Positions 1 through 6,697 of a DNA stretch of 25,168 bases are shown piece after piece. Position 1 is the stretch's first letter. The number at the start of each line of letters is the position of its first letter. This DNA comes from PWHG01 sp964406935. GTDB lineage: Bacteria; Patescibacteriota; Patescibacteriia; Patescibacteriales; UBA12465. The stretch lies in assembly GCA_964406935.1 (NCBI GenBank), contig CAYOTM010000011.1:1-25168 (forward strand). The letters run 5' to 3'. The notes below the pieces were generated by a model. The model searched no databases, had not been told where the DNA came from, and saw only the letters and a program-made list of their open reading frames with translations. The position numbers were made by a program, and so were the translations under genes.

Positions 1-140
1 AAGCCGGAGTCGCGTATAAGCCGAAGGCTTTTTACGCGACGAGGCCGGGTCGGGGCGCTTGCTTTTCGCCGAGCGAAGCCACGTACGAACGAAGTGAGCT
101 ATACGTGGCGTAGCGAAAGCGAAAAGCTTAGCGACCGTGA
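1..140. repeat. GC-rich palindromic non-coding block
   Basis: No convincing ORF lies here. Of the first 120 bases 72 are G or C, against a strongly AT-rich remainder. Two nested hairpins are visible. The first pairs GTCGCGTA (9-16) with TACGCGAC (33-40) around an inner AAGCC/GGCTT stem (18-22/26-30). The second pairs GCTTTTCGC (61-69) with GCGAAAAGC (119-127), with an inner CCACGTA (79-85)/TACGTGG (102-108). Variants of a short motif recur on the plus strand (GAGCGAAGC, GAACGAAGTGAG, TAGCGAAAGCGA, and further on GGCGAGCGAG and GAGCGGAAGCGAG up to about 265). It could be a structured RNA, a REP-like or miniature element, or the edge of a larger repeat cut by the window. No family is recognised. 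Confidence 0.55.
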
Positions 141-141
141 C

Positions 142-225
142 CGAATCCCTTAAGGTCCACAAATAAAGAAAATTCCTGACAAAGTTAGGAATTTTTTTGT
201 TTATGATTCGCAATTAAGGGATTCG
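142..225. repeat. 12-bp perfect inverted repeat around a terminator
   Basis: CGAATCCCTTAA (142-153) is repeated exactly as its reverse complement TTAAGGGATTCG (214-225), enclosing the hairpin at 171-194. Read on the minus strand, 228-218 looks like a tRNA T-loop (GTTCGAATCCC), but no cloverleaf can be built around either copy. It may be a tRNA remnant, a recombination scar or the closing stem of a larger RNA fold. Confidence 0.5.
171..198. terminator. intrinsic terminator, probably bidirectional
   Basis: AATTCCTGAC (171-180) pairs with GTTAGGAATT (184-193, one G-T wobble) around a short A loop and is followed on the plus strand by a run of seven or more T. The minus strand also runs into T-rich sequence. 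On the plus strand it would end any transcript from the GC-rich block. Confidence 0.7.
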
Positions 226-282
226 AACAGGCGGCGAGCGAGATATAAGGAGGAGCGGAAGCGAGCCAATAGTTTGGCTCTT

Positions 283-318
283 AAAAAAACACCCACTATA
301 AACTGGGTGTTTTTTATT
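283..318 (-). terminator. intrinsic terminator of the large membrane-protein gene
   Basis: ACACCCA (289-295) pairs with TGGGTGT (304-310) around an 8-nt loop. A-tract and T-tract flank both sides, so it would work in both directions. It lies 16 nt beyond the stop codon of the minus-strand gene ending at 334, which it most plausibly terminates. Confidence 0.85.
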
Positions 319-333
319 AAACTATTTGCTTAA

Positions 334-3300
334 TTATTTTTTTTCCTCTGGCCAATAACCATCAAAATTTTTCCACTTACGCTTACTAGCTTTATTTAAC
401 TTATCAATTGCTCGTTTAGTAAAATTTAAATTTATTTTATTGGCTGATTCTTTATAATAATAATCCTTATCCTCACCCTCAACTAAACCAAAGACTGTTC
501 GTAAAATTCTATTAAAAATCATTTTATTTAATAGCTCAGCTACTTCCATAATCTCTGGACTAGTTCTAGTTAGACCTGGTTTATTTTTATCAATATTATT
601 TAATATTTTTCTAATCTCAGGATTAGTTAAAAATAATCTTGTTTCTGGATGTAGGCTTTTAGAATTAATTGTTTTACTGTTTAGCTTGCCAGTAATAATA
701 TTAGAAATAATCCCACTTTCTTTGGCCGTCTTCTTTAAATAATGCTGAAAATAAGCATCAAATTCTCGATTCAGATTATCTAAATTTAATTCAATATTAT
801 TTTTAGACTGAGAAGATAATTTATCCCAATTAAATTTTCTTAATTCTGCATCTCTCTTCGGGCTAGAAAAATCGGCATAAGCTCTTAAAACCGTATCTCC
901 TTTAGCTAGAGCAAATAGCTCTCGTCGCGGATTATCAATCGCATTTTTCTTCACTAATTTCTTTAAAGCCTCTCCATCACCGCTATATTTCTGGCGGATT
1001 CTAGATCCTAAATCAATTTCTTCTCGATATTCTCTATTTTGATCAAAACCACCAGCTTGAGCATAAGCACGTGACCGATAAGTTCCCAAACCAATATTAC
1101 TTTCACCCTTGGTATATAACATGCTTAAAGAGTGATTAAAGACAGTAATGGCATTAAACAAAGGAAATTTCTGTCTTACTTCTGGGGGATAAGCACTCTG
1201 AGTTCTTAATTGCTCAGTATTGGGATGCTTATCCATAAAATCAATAATCTCGCGTAAAAATCTCGGATTTCTACCTAAAGCATCCGCTCCGCCAGAACGA
1301 AGTAAGTGTTGAGAAACAGTTTTTTCTGATGCTCCTTCTTCTAATCTTTTAAGATTACGATATAAAGCTAAATCGGTCGGCGCTTTATAAATTGCTCCCA
1401 TTTTTCTATTTTTAGAAAAATTAAAATTATGTTGCACTAACTTTACTTTATACTTAGGATGATCTTTTTGGAATCTCTTAATTTCCGCAATTGTTTTTTC
1501 ATCTAATGGCTGATCTCCTTTGGGGGCATTAACAAAAGCAATTATTTCTAACTCTTCTGGTTTTAAGTCTTGTTGTTTGTCTGTCCAATCGACTAGAGTT
1601 TTATAAACATTATCTCCCTCTTTATAACAAGGCAAGACAATGCTTATTTTTGTTTCTTTATCCATTGGCTCAGCAATTTGCTGATTAAGTTTTTCCATTA
1701 ACATTAAATCCATTTTTTTTCCGACATAGTCCTTCATTCCTTCGATATTTTTTCGCATTGCCTGTTCATCTATTTCTTGGCTCGCCTTCTCAGGCTTGTC
1801 ATCAAAAATTTTATCATCTAGATAAGCTGACTCTTCATAGGTGCTATTCTGAATTTTTTCATCCATATAAACTGGGTCTTCATAAAGAGAATCTCGGTCT
1901 AAATAGCTTTCATCATAATAACCTCCAACTTGTTGTAATTTCTCCAATGGCTTGCGAGCAACAACCGGAATAAACCAGGGGGCTTCAGTAATTTGGGAAT
2001 TAATATTTTCCGGCGCTAACGGCGCTAAATGATTGACATTTTCTTTAATTACTGTAGTCACTACATCTTTAATAGCGTCTCGACCTGGGCCTTCCATAGT
2101 CGCTAGTGAAATCACTTGTTCTTTACCATTACTTGCTCCCAATGATTGAACCACCTCAGCAAATCGACCCTTAAAAATTAACTTACCATTTTCAACATCA
2201 AAAAATAATTTCGCTAAATCACTATTTTGATCAATAATTGCTTGACCATCAGCATTAATTGGTAATTCAAAAACTTGATTTTGAGTATCTTGTGATAAAG
2301 AGAAAATAATTTTTAATAATCCTTTAGAGGTAGCCTCAGGGGCATTAATAGATAAGTCCCCATGGAAAGAACCATCAGCAGTCATTTTACTAACATCTAA
2401 AACAATATCACCATTAGCATCTATACCCGAGCCATTCACTCCACCCAATAACAACCTTAATTCATTTTTATCAAATTCTACTGTGTTATTATCATACCAA
2501 GCTGCCCGACCAATCGGCTGACTCCCCTCAGGATTATCAGTTAAATAGTCTTGAGCAGATTTAACTACTTCAGTGGTTGATTCAGTTAAGGTCTCAGTAT
2601 TACCAACTACAATACCTGACTGACCAAGCTCAATAATCGATTCAGCATCAAGTTTTCCATCAGGATCAAAAGTTAATTCTAAATTATTAACTAACTGTCC
2701 ATTTTTAAGAATATCAAAGGTTCCGTCAGCTTTCTCAATAATACTTAAACCACCAGTGGTTTTTAGAATCGCCCCCTCCGAAGTATTAAAAATAGTCCCC
2801 TCAGAATTATTTAACAAATTACTATCAAGATTAATATCGGCGGAACCATCAGCGCCCGCCCCAGTAAATTCACCAGCCAGATATTGTCGTAAATATTCTA
2901 AAGGGGTTCTCCTTAAAGAATCTCCCCCCTCACCTTTGATTCCTTCAATAATACCCTGAACATCATCATTTTTTAAAGCTACCGCTTCTTGTATAGTTGT
3001 CCCAATCGCTAACCCAAAAAGCATAGTTTGTGCTACTTTTTTAGCCACTCTTTTTCTTTTATACTTTAAAAAGGCTTTATCTTGAGCTGTAACACCATTT
3101 TCCCCATCCAATAAAGCAAGTTGGGCCGCTTCTGTTTGTTTTTTTAAATAAGTATCAAAAGTTTCTCCAGCTGGTAAACTATCTTTCAAATCATTATCGA
3201 CGGTTTTTCTGAGATGTACCTTAGCTTTAGCTAACAGAATCGTTAATTCGGTCCTTTCTTTTTCCACCGTATCTAATTTTTCATAGGCAATTAAATCAAT

Positions 3301-4899
3301 TTTCTTTTGAGAATTTAAGGCCGTTCTTGATTCAATGTTACTGATAGCTTCATAAATACCATCTAGGTCTTCTTTATTTATTTTCTTAAACACTTCTTCA
3401 CCGGTTTGATTTTTTTCTACCAACAACTGTTTTAAATTATTTAATAAATCACGAGACTTAACCATTTTATATTGATAACTATCCATTTGTTCTCTTCTTT
3501 GACTACCCTTCTCAAATGTCTGACCCTCAGCCATTTCAATACCATGTTGTCCGCGTTCTAAAGCAACCCGTTGACTTTCATTTAAACCAGCAAAAGTTGA
3601 AGACACCGCCACTGCTCCGCCTAAACCAAGTAATAAACCACCTCCTTTAGTCCCTAAAAATTTAGTGGACGCGCAATAAGCAATACCAACGGCCGTAGAT
3701 AGCACGGCTGGACTCAAAACTCTACCAACTTTTGTTTTTTTCAACCAATCTGTCCCTTTGTCTACCCAAGTCAAATGTGCTTCAGTTTTTAAACTACTCT
3801 TGGCTTTACCAATAATAAGATCGGTATTAATTTTTAATTCCTCTGCTTTTGCACCATGCTCAATCGCTAATTTAGCATTTTGAGCGACTTCAAATAAATT
3901 ATCGGCATAAGCATTAGAACCAGCTAATAATTGATTATCTTTAATACTATCAATTAATCTTATTTTTTCACTTTTAAAAACTTCATCACTGATTAACCCT
4001 TGAGCGTAATCTAAAATTAATTTTTTAATTTCAGTCGTCACTTTAACTGATTCTGGAGTTTGATTATTTAAAATTTTCTTATCCTCCCCCTCACTTAAAG
4101 TGCCTTCATAATCAGCAATAAACCGATCTGTAATCGCCTTCATCGCTTCCTTGTGACCTAAGTTATCGTCAGCCCCTAAGCGACCAGCATAAATATTGTC
4201 TGATTCTAAAATTTCTTTTCTAGTTCTATTAATTTGTCTTTGCCGATAATATTCATCAAATAAAGTGTGCTTCCATAATTTTTTAAAAAAACCGGCCTTA
4301 CCTTTCTGTTCAGTCATATAAGCATCAGCCGCTTTTCTCGCTTCACCTTCGGCAATATCTTTAACATTTACTACCCCTAATTTCGCTTCCTGAACTTTTT
4401 TTAAAAATTGATGATAATCACTATAAGTGTTTTCCACCTCTCCTACTTCCTCTTTTTTATCTTCAACCTTATCTATCTGATCTTCTTTTTTATCTTCAGT
4501 ATGTTCAACCAGCTCCTCTTTTTTATCTTCAACTTTTTCCACATTATCCGTTGGCTCTTCTGTTTCTGGTTTATCTAATTCTGAAGAATTATTATCTTTA
4601 GTATAACCACGGCCCTCTGTCTGACCAGCGGCTTGTTGTAATATATTTTCTAACTCCGTCGCTAAGGTTTCTAATTCATTTTTATTATAAGTAGTCGGGA
4701 CGTCTGGTGAAATATGAACTAAATTATTATATCTTTGTTGTACATATGGAGACTTAATGTCAGTGATTGATAAATCAATAATCCCCTTCGATTGAGAAAT
4801 CAGTTTATTAAGCAATTTTTGATCACTAAAAATATCATCCAGTTCTTGTTGACTAAATTTACCCTTAGGCGCTTCTGGCGTAAATAATATTTTTTCCAT
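334..4899 (-). CDS. giant membrane protein with C-terminal glycosyltransferase-2-like domain
   Basis: This 1521-residue protein is not a family I can name as a whole. In order it shows: an N-terminal region with acidic EDKKEE repeats (about 118-155); a charged helical segment; a hydrophobic hairpin of two segments rich in A, G and L (about 393-440); a charged helical region; another hydrophobic segment (about 616-640); a region of predicted beta character rich in G, N, D and T (about 690-980); a Tyr/Asp-rich degenerate repeat (about 990-1036); and a GT2-like domain (about 1080-1330). The GT2 evidence is the opening ISIVLPCYKEGDNV and a late GGFDQNREYREEIDLG, matching the usual GGFDE...EDIDLG pattern. 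The usual DxD metal site is weak, with GGADAL in its place. No signal peptide is seen. The start has no Shine-Dalgarno motif. The 101-residue gene lies 42 nt upstream, so the two may be co-transcribed. A surface or cell-envelope glycosylation role is inference only. Confidence 0.75.
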   Translation of the reverse strand: MEKILFTPEAPKGKFSQQELDDIFSDQKLLNKLISQSKGIIDLSITDIKSPYVQQRYNNLVHISPDVPTTYNKNELETLATELENILQQAAGQTEGRGYTKDNNSSELDKPETEEPTDNVEKVEDKKEELVEHTEDKKEDQIDKVEDKKEEVGEVENTYSDYHQFLKKVQEAKLGVVNVKDIAEGEARKAADAYMTEQKGKAGFFKKLWKHTLFDEYYRQRQINRTRKEILESDNIYAGRLGADDNLGHKEAMKAITDRFIADYEGTLSEGEDKKILNNQTPESVKVTTEIKKLILDYAQGLISDEVFKSEKIRLIDSIKDNQLLAGSNAYADNLFEVAQNAKLAIEHGAKAEELKINTDLIIGKAKSSLKTEAHLTWVDKGTDWLKKTKVGRVLSPAVLSTAVGIAYCASTKFLGTKGGGLLLGLGGAVAVSSTFAGLNESQRVALERGQHGIEMAEGQTFEKGSQRREQMDSYQYKMVKSRDLLNNLKQLLVEKNQTGEEVFKKINKEDLDGIYEAISNIESRTALNSQKKIDLIAYEKLDTVEKERTELTILLAKAKVHLRKTVDNDLKDSLPAGETFDTYLKKQTEAAQLALLDGENGVTAQDKAFLKYKRKRVAKKVAQTMLFGLAIGTTIQEAVALKNDDVQGIIEGIKGEGGDSLRRTPLEYLRQYLAGEFTGAGADGSADINLDSNLLNNSEGTIFNTSEGAILKTTGGLSIIEKADGTFDILKNGQLVNNLELTFDPDGKLDAESIIELGQSGIVVGNTETLTESTTEVVKSAQDYLTDNPEGSQPIGRAAWYDNNTVEFDKNELRLLLGGVNGSGIDANGDIVLDVSKMTADGSFHGDLSINAPEATSKGLLKIIFSLSQDTQNQVFELPINADGQAIIDQNSDLAKLFFDVENGKLIFKGRFAEVVQSLGASNGKEQVISLATMEGPGRDAIKDVVTTVIKENVNHLAPLAPENINSQITEAPWFIPVVARKPLEKLQQVGGYYDESYLDRDSLYEDPVYMDEKIQNSTYEESAYLDDKIFDDKPEKASQEIDEQAMRKNIEGMKDYVGKKMDLMLMEKLNQQIAEPMDKETKISIVLPCYKEGDNVYKTLVDWTDKQQDLKPEELEIIAFVNAPKGDQPLDEKTIAEIKRFQKDHPKYKVKLVQHNFNFSKNRKMGAIYKAPTDLALYRNLKRLEEGASEKTVSQHLLRSGGADALGRNPRFLREIIDFMDKHPNTEQLRTQSAYPPEVRQKFPLFNAITVFNHSLSMLYTKGESNIGLGTYRSRAYAQAGGFDQNREYREEIDLGSRIRQKYSGDGEALKKLVKKNAIDNPRRELFALAKGDTVLRAYADFSSPKRDAELRKFNWDKLSSQSKNNIELNLDNLNREFDAYFQHYLKKTAKESGIISNIITGKLNSKTINSKSLHPETRLFLTNPEIRKILNNIDKNKPGLTRTSPEIMEVAELLNKMIFNRILRTVFGLVEGEDKDYYYKESANKINLNFTKRAIDKLNKASKRKWKNFDGYWPEEKK

Positions 4900-4941
4900 A
4901 TTATAAGGTTATCTTTTTTAAAATTATAATTTTAAATTAAT

Positions 4942-5247
4942 TTAAGAAAGATAAGTTTGTTTAAAAACAATTAATTCGGCCGCGATTAATTGGGCTAAAT
5001 CAGGAATATTTTCATTAAAAAACTTTTGCATTTCCTGATCAGACACTTCTTGATCAATCTTCTGATTAAATTCTTCCAAATTTTCTTCAGACAAATTATT
5101 AATAATCAGAGCATTAATACGATCCTCGACTTGTTCTAACAAATCATCTTTGATTTGCTTCACTACTTCCGCTTCTAAATTTTGCGGAAAGTTTTTTTCT
5201 TCATACAGACGATCCACAAAAGATTCTAAATTTAATTCTTTGTTCAT
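4942..5247 (-). CDS. small acidic helical protein, DUF5663-like
   Basis: This 101-residue protein is rich in E, D, L and N and looks entirely helical. Its pattern is a short N-terminal helix, a central stretch near VEDRINALIINNLSEENLEE and a C-terminal IPDLAQLIAAELIVFKQTYL. This resembles the DUF5663 family of small proteins seen mainly in Patescibacteria; I recognise it by pattern, not by search. Function is unknown. It sits between the exchanger gene (69 nt upstream) and the giant membrane protein (42 nt downstream) on the same strand. There is no Shine-Dalgarno motif. A TATAAT on the minus strand 13 nt before the ATG suggests a very short leader. Confidence 0.7.
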   Translation of the reverse strand: MNKELNLESFVDRLYEEKNFPQNLEAEVVKQIKDDLLEQVEDRINALIINNLSEENLEEFNQKIDQEVSDQEMQKFFNENIPDLAQLIAAELIVFKQTYLS

Positions 5248-5260
5248 ATTGTTTAAATTA

Positions 5261-5266
5261 ATTATA
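5261..5266 (-). promoter_or_regulatory. putative -10 element for the DUF5663-like gene
   Basis: The minus strand reads TATAAT here, 13 nt before the ATG at 5247, which would give a leader of about 7 nt. I see no clear -35. AT-rich spacers produce such matches by chance, so this is weak. Confidence 0.3.
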
Positions 5267-5316
5267 AACTAAAATATTAGCTAATTACATCATATTTAGC
5301 GTAAAAAATCAATAAA

Positions 5317-6306
5317 TTAAACGGCTAAAATTTGATAAGTGATAAATAATAAATAAATCCCTAACAAAACAAAACCCTCCCAACGATCAAAGGAGCGACT
5401 AGTAACATAAAATAAGGCAACTACGGTTAACGCTAAAAGCATAAAAGCAAACATCACCACAAAAGCTATATTAATATTCACCGTAAAGGTATGAAAAAAT
5501 GATAATAATCCTAAAATTAAAGTATTGCTCATGGCTGATCCAGTTAAATGGCCAAAAGATAAATCACTAGCCTTACTAAAAGCTGATTTTAAAGTAATAA
5601 TTAACTCTGGTAAATTAGTCCCTAATGAAAAAATTAATAAACCAATAACAAAAGGGGAGACTGACCAAGAAGATAAAATAAAATCAGCGATTTCAACAAT
5701 TAATGAAGAGGTGATTAAAATAATAACTATCCCGATTAAACTATGTTTAATCTCAGTTTTTAATTCTCGTCGCCAGTGGAATAATTTGTCTAACAATTTA
5801 TACCACCAACTACGCTTATCTAGGGGGTCGACTGCTTGGGGATCCTTAGTGGCCACTTTTTGTTTACGTAAAAATTTAATATAAATTAATAAACAATAAA
5901 AAAACAAAATAATTAAACCATCGCGCCAGTCTAAAGTTCCTCGAAAAGCCAATACTAAAGACAAGATAATAAATAAAAGACTAGGAAGAATAAAACTTAA
6001 ACGACCATCAGTTTTAATTTGACGATTAAAAACAATCGCCGCTCCCAACATTAAAGTAAATAAAACAATAATTCCTCCCCAAATATTGCCCAAGGAAATA
6101 CCACCAATATTATTATGAATCGCATTTACTCCCACAGCAAACTCGGGAATAGTCGTAAAAAATCCTAAAATAATTCCCATTAAAACTGGGTTAATTTTAG
6201 TTTTTTTAATCACTACTTGTAAATTAGCGATTAATAAGCTGGCCCCCTTGCCTAAGGCAAAAAATAAAACCAGCAAAGCAAATACTGCTAAAATTATAGT
6301 AAGCAT
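5317..6306 (-). CDS. sodium/calcium exchanger family membrane protein (CaCA, YrbG-like)
   Basis: This 329-residue integral membrane protein has about ten hydrophobic segments, the usual size for bacterial CaCA antiporters. Both signature alpha repeats are present. Alpha-1 reads GIILGFFTTIPEFAVGVNA followed by GNIWG (about residues 44-76); alpha-2 reads FSLGTNLPELIITLKSA followed by GHLTGSAMSNTL. The glutamates in IPEF and LPEL fit the ion-coordinating positions. Alpha-1 is degenerate compared with the usual GTS(L/I)PEL. A basic central loop (about 143-185) separates the two halves. The expected role is exchange of Ca2+ or another cation for Na+ or H+ across the cytoplasmic membrane; the actual ion is unknown. 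It is the first gene of the leftward group and is divergent from the polA region. Confidence 0.85.
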   Translation of the reverse strand: MLTIILAVFALLVLFFALGKGASLLIANLQVVIKKTKINPVLMGIILGFFTTIPEFAVGVNAIHNNIGGISLGNIWGGIIVLFTLMLGAAIVFNRQIKTDGRLSFILPSLLFIILSLVLAFRGTLDWRDGLIILFFYCLLIYIKFLRKQKVATKDPQAVDPLDKRSWWYKLLDKLFHWRRELKTEIKHSLIGIVIILITSSLIVEIADFILSSWSVSPFVIGLLIFSLGTNLPELIITLKSAFSKASDLSFGHLTGSAMSNTLILGLLSFFHTFTVNINIAFVVMFAFMLLALTVVALFYVTSRSFDRWEGFVLLGIYLLFITYQILAV

Positions 6307-6325
6307 AAAATAATAATTATTAATA

Positions 6326-6334
6326 ATTATAACA
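6326..6334 (-). promoter_or_regulatory. extended -10 promoter for the exchanger gene
   Basis: The minus strand reads TGTTATAAT, an extended -10 with a consensus hexamer. It lies 19 nt before the ATG at 6306 and implies a leader of about 13 nt. No good -35 is visible. Confidence 0.45.
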
Positions 6335-6382
6335 AAAAAATAAGTTAACTCCTATTTTAATTATTCGTTCATAATTAGTTAT

Positions 6383-6411
6383 TTGACTTATTTTAAGAAA
6401 AAGCGCACAAT
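6383..6411 (+). promoter_or_regulatory. putative promoter of the unit upstream of polA
   Basis: TTGACT (6383-6388), a 17-nt spacer and CACAAT (6406-6411) give a reasonable sigma-70-type promoter with an expected start near 6418. Together with the terminator at 6613-6637 it defines a transcript of about 220 nt. Confidence 0.5.
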
Positions 6412-6447
6412 AAATTAATCTTTAAAAACCCTTAAAACCATCGCGTC

Positions 6448-6597
6448 ATGATAATCGTTGAGTATAGCCCAGTTTTTGGCATGAGAATTTTTACTGGCTT
6501 TAAAGAGCCAACCAAGCAAGACAAGGTAGACTACCAGCACGCTCATTATCAACTTCGCCAAACTTCACGGCGAATCAAAAGCAAAATGAAAAAATAA
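6448..6597 (+). CDS. possible 49-residue basic protein, or structured small RNA
   Basis: An ATG at 6448 opens 49 codons ending at TAA 6595-6597. The product is basic, beginning MIIVEYSPVFG and ending RRIKSKMKK. It matches no small ribosomal protein I know. A second ATG at 6481 is an alternative start, and there is no Shine-Dalgarno motif. The segment lies between a promoter (6383-6411) and an intrinsic terminator (6613-6637). Against a coding role, it holds several hairpins: TGGCT/AGCCA (6495-6499/6506-6510), GGTA/TACC around 6525-6534, and TTCGCC/GGCGAA (6554-6559/6569-6574). The opposite strand is also open for 43 codons (6415-6546). The data do not decide between protein and RNA. Confidence 0.35.
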   Translation: MIIVEYSPVFGMRIFTGFKEPTKQDKVDYQHAHYQLRQTSRRIKSKMKK

Positions 6598-6610
6598 AAT
6601 TGTTCTTTTA

Positions 6611-6638
6611 ACAAGCGCTTACTTAAGCGCTTTTTTTC
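6611..6638 (+). terminator. intrinsic terminator between the small unit and polA
   Basis: AAGCGCTT (6613-6620) and AAGCGCTT (6625-6632) pair around ACTT and are followed by seven T on the plus strand. The minus-strand flank is not T-rich, so it acts rightward and ends the small unit before polA. Confidence 0.8.
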
Positions 6639-6682
6639 TACAATTTTTTTAATTTTTTAGATTAGCTCAAAGCGATTAAAAA

Positions 6683-6691
6683 TGATAAAAT
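6683..6691 (+). promoter_or_regulatory. extended -10 element placing the polA start at or near its ATG
   Basis: TGATAAAAT is an extended -10 whose expected start point, seven nt beyond the hexamer, is 6698, the A of the polA ATG. No -35 is clear. TATAAT at 6691-6696 overlaps it. A leaderless polA transcript is inferred. Confidence 0.4.
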
Positions 6692-6697
6692 ATAATC

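Noticed and set aside
142..228. tRNA-like T-loop sequences (GTTCGAATCCC on the minus strand)
   Set aside because: No acceptor, D or anticodon stems can be built around them, so no tRNA is called.
1758..2959. Plus-strand ORFs of 71 and 67 residues (1758-1973, 2756-2959)
   Set aside because: They lie opposite the giant minus-strand gene, with no domain features or start signals.
5525..5884. Plus-strand 119-residue ORF
   Set aside because: It is antisense to the exchanger gene and has no recognisable features.
6415..6546. 43-codon minus-strand ORF with hydrophobic N-terminus
   Set aside because: It has no promoter or terminator in the right orientation, while both exist on the plus strand. 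Kept only as part of the ambiguous-unit finding.
6440..6600. tmRNA, SRP RNA or RNase P RNA
   Set aside because: None of the hallmark sequences of these RNAs is present, and the unit is too short for tmRNA or RNase P.
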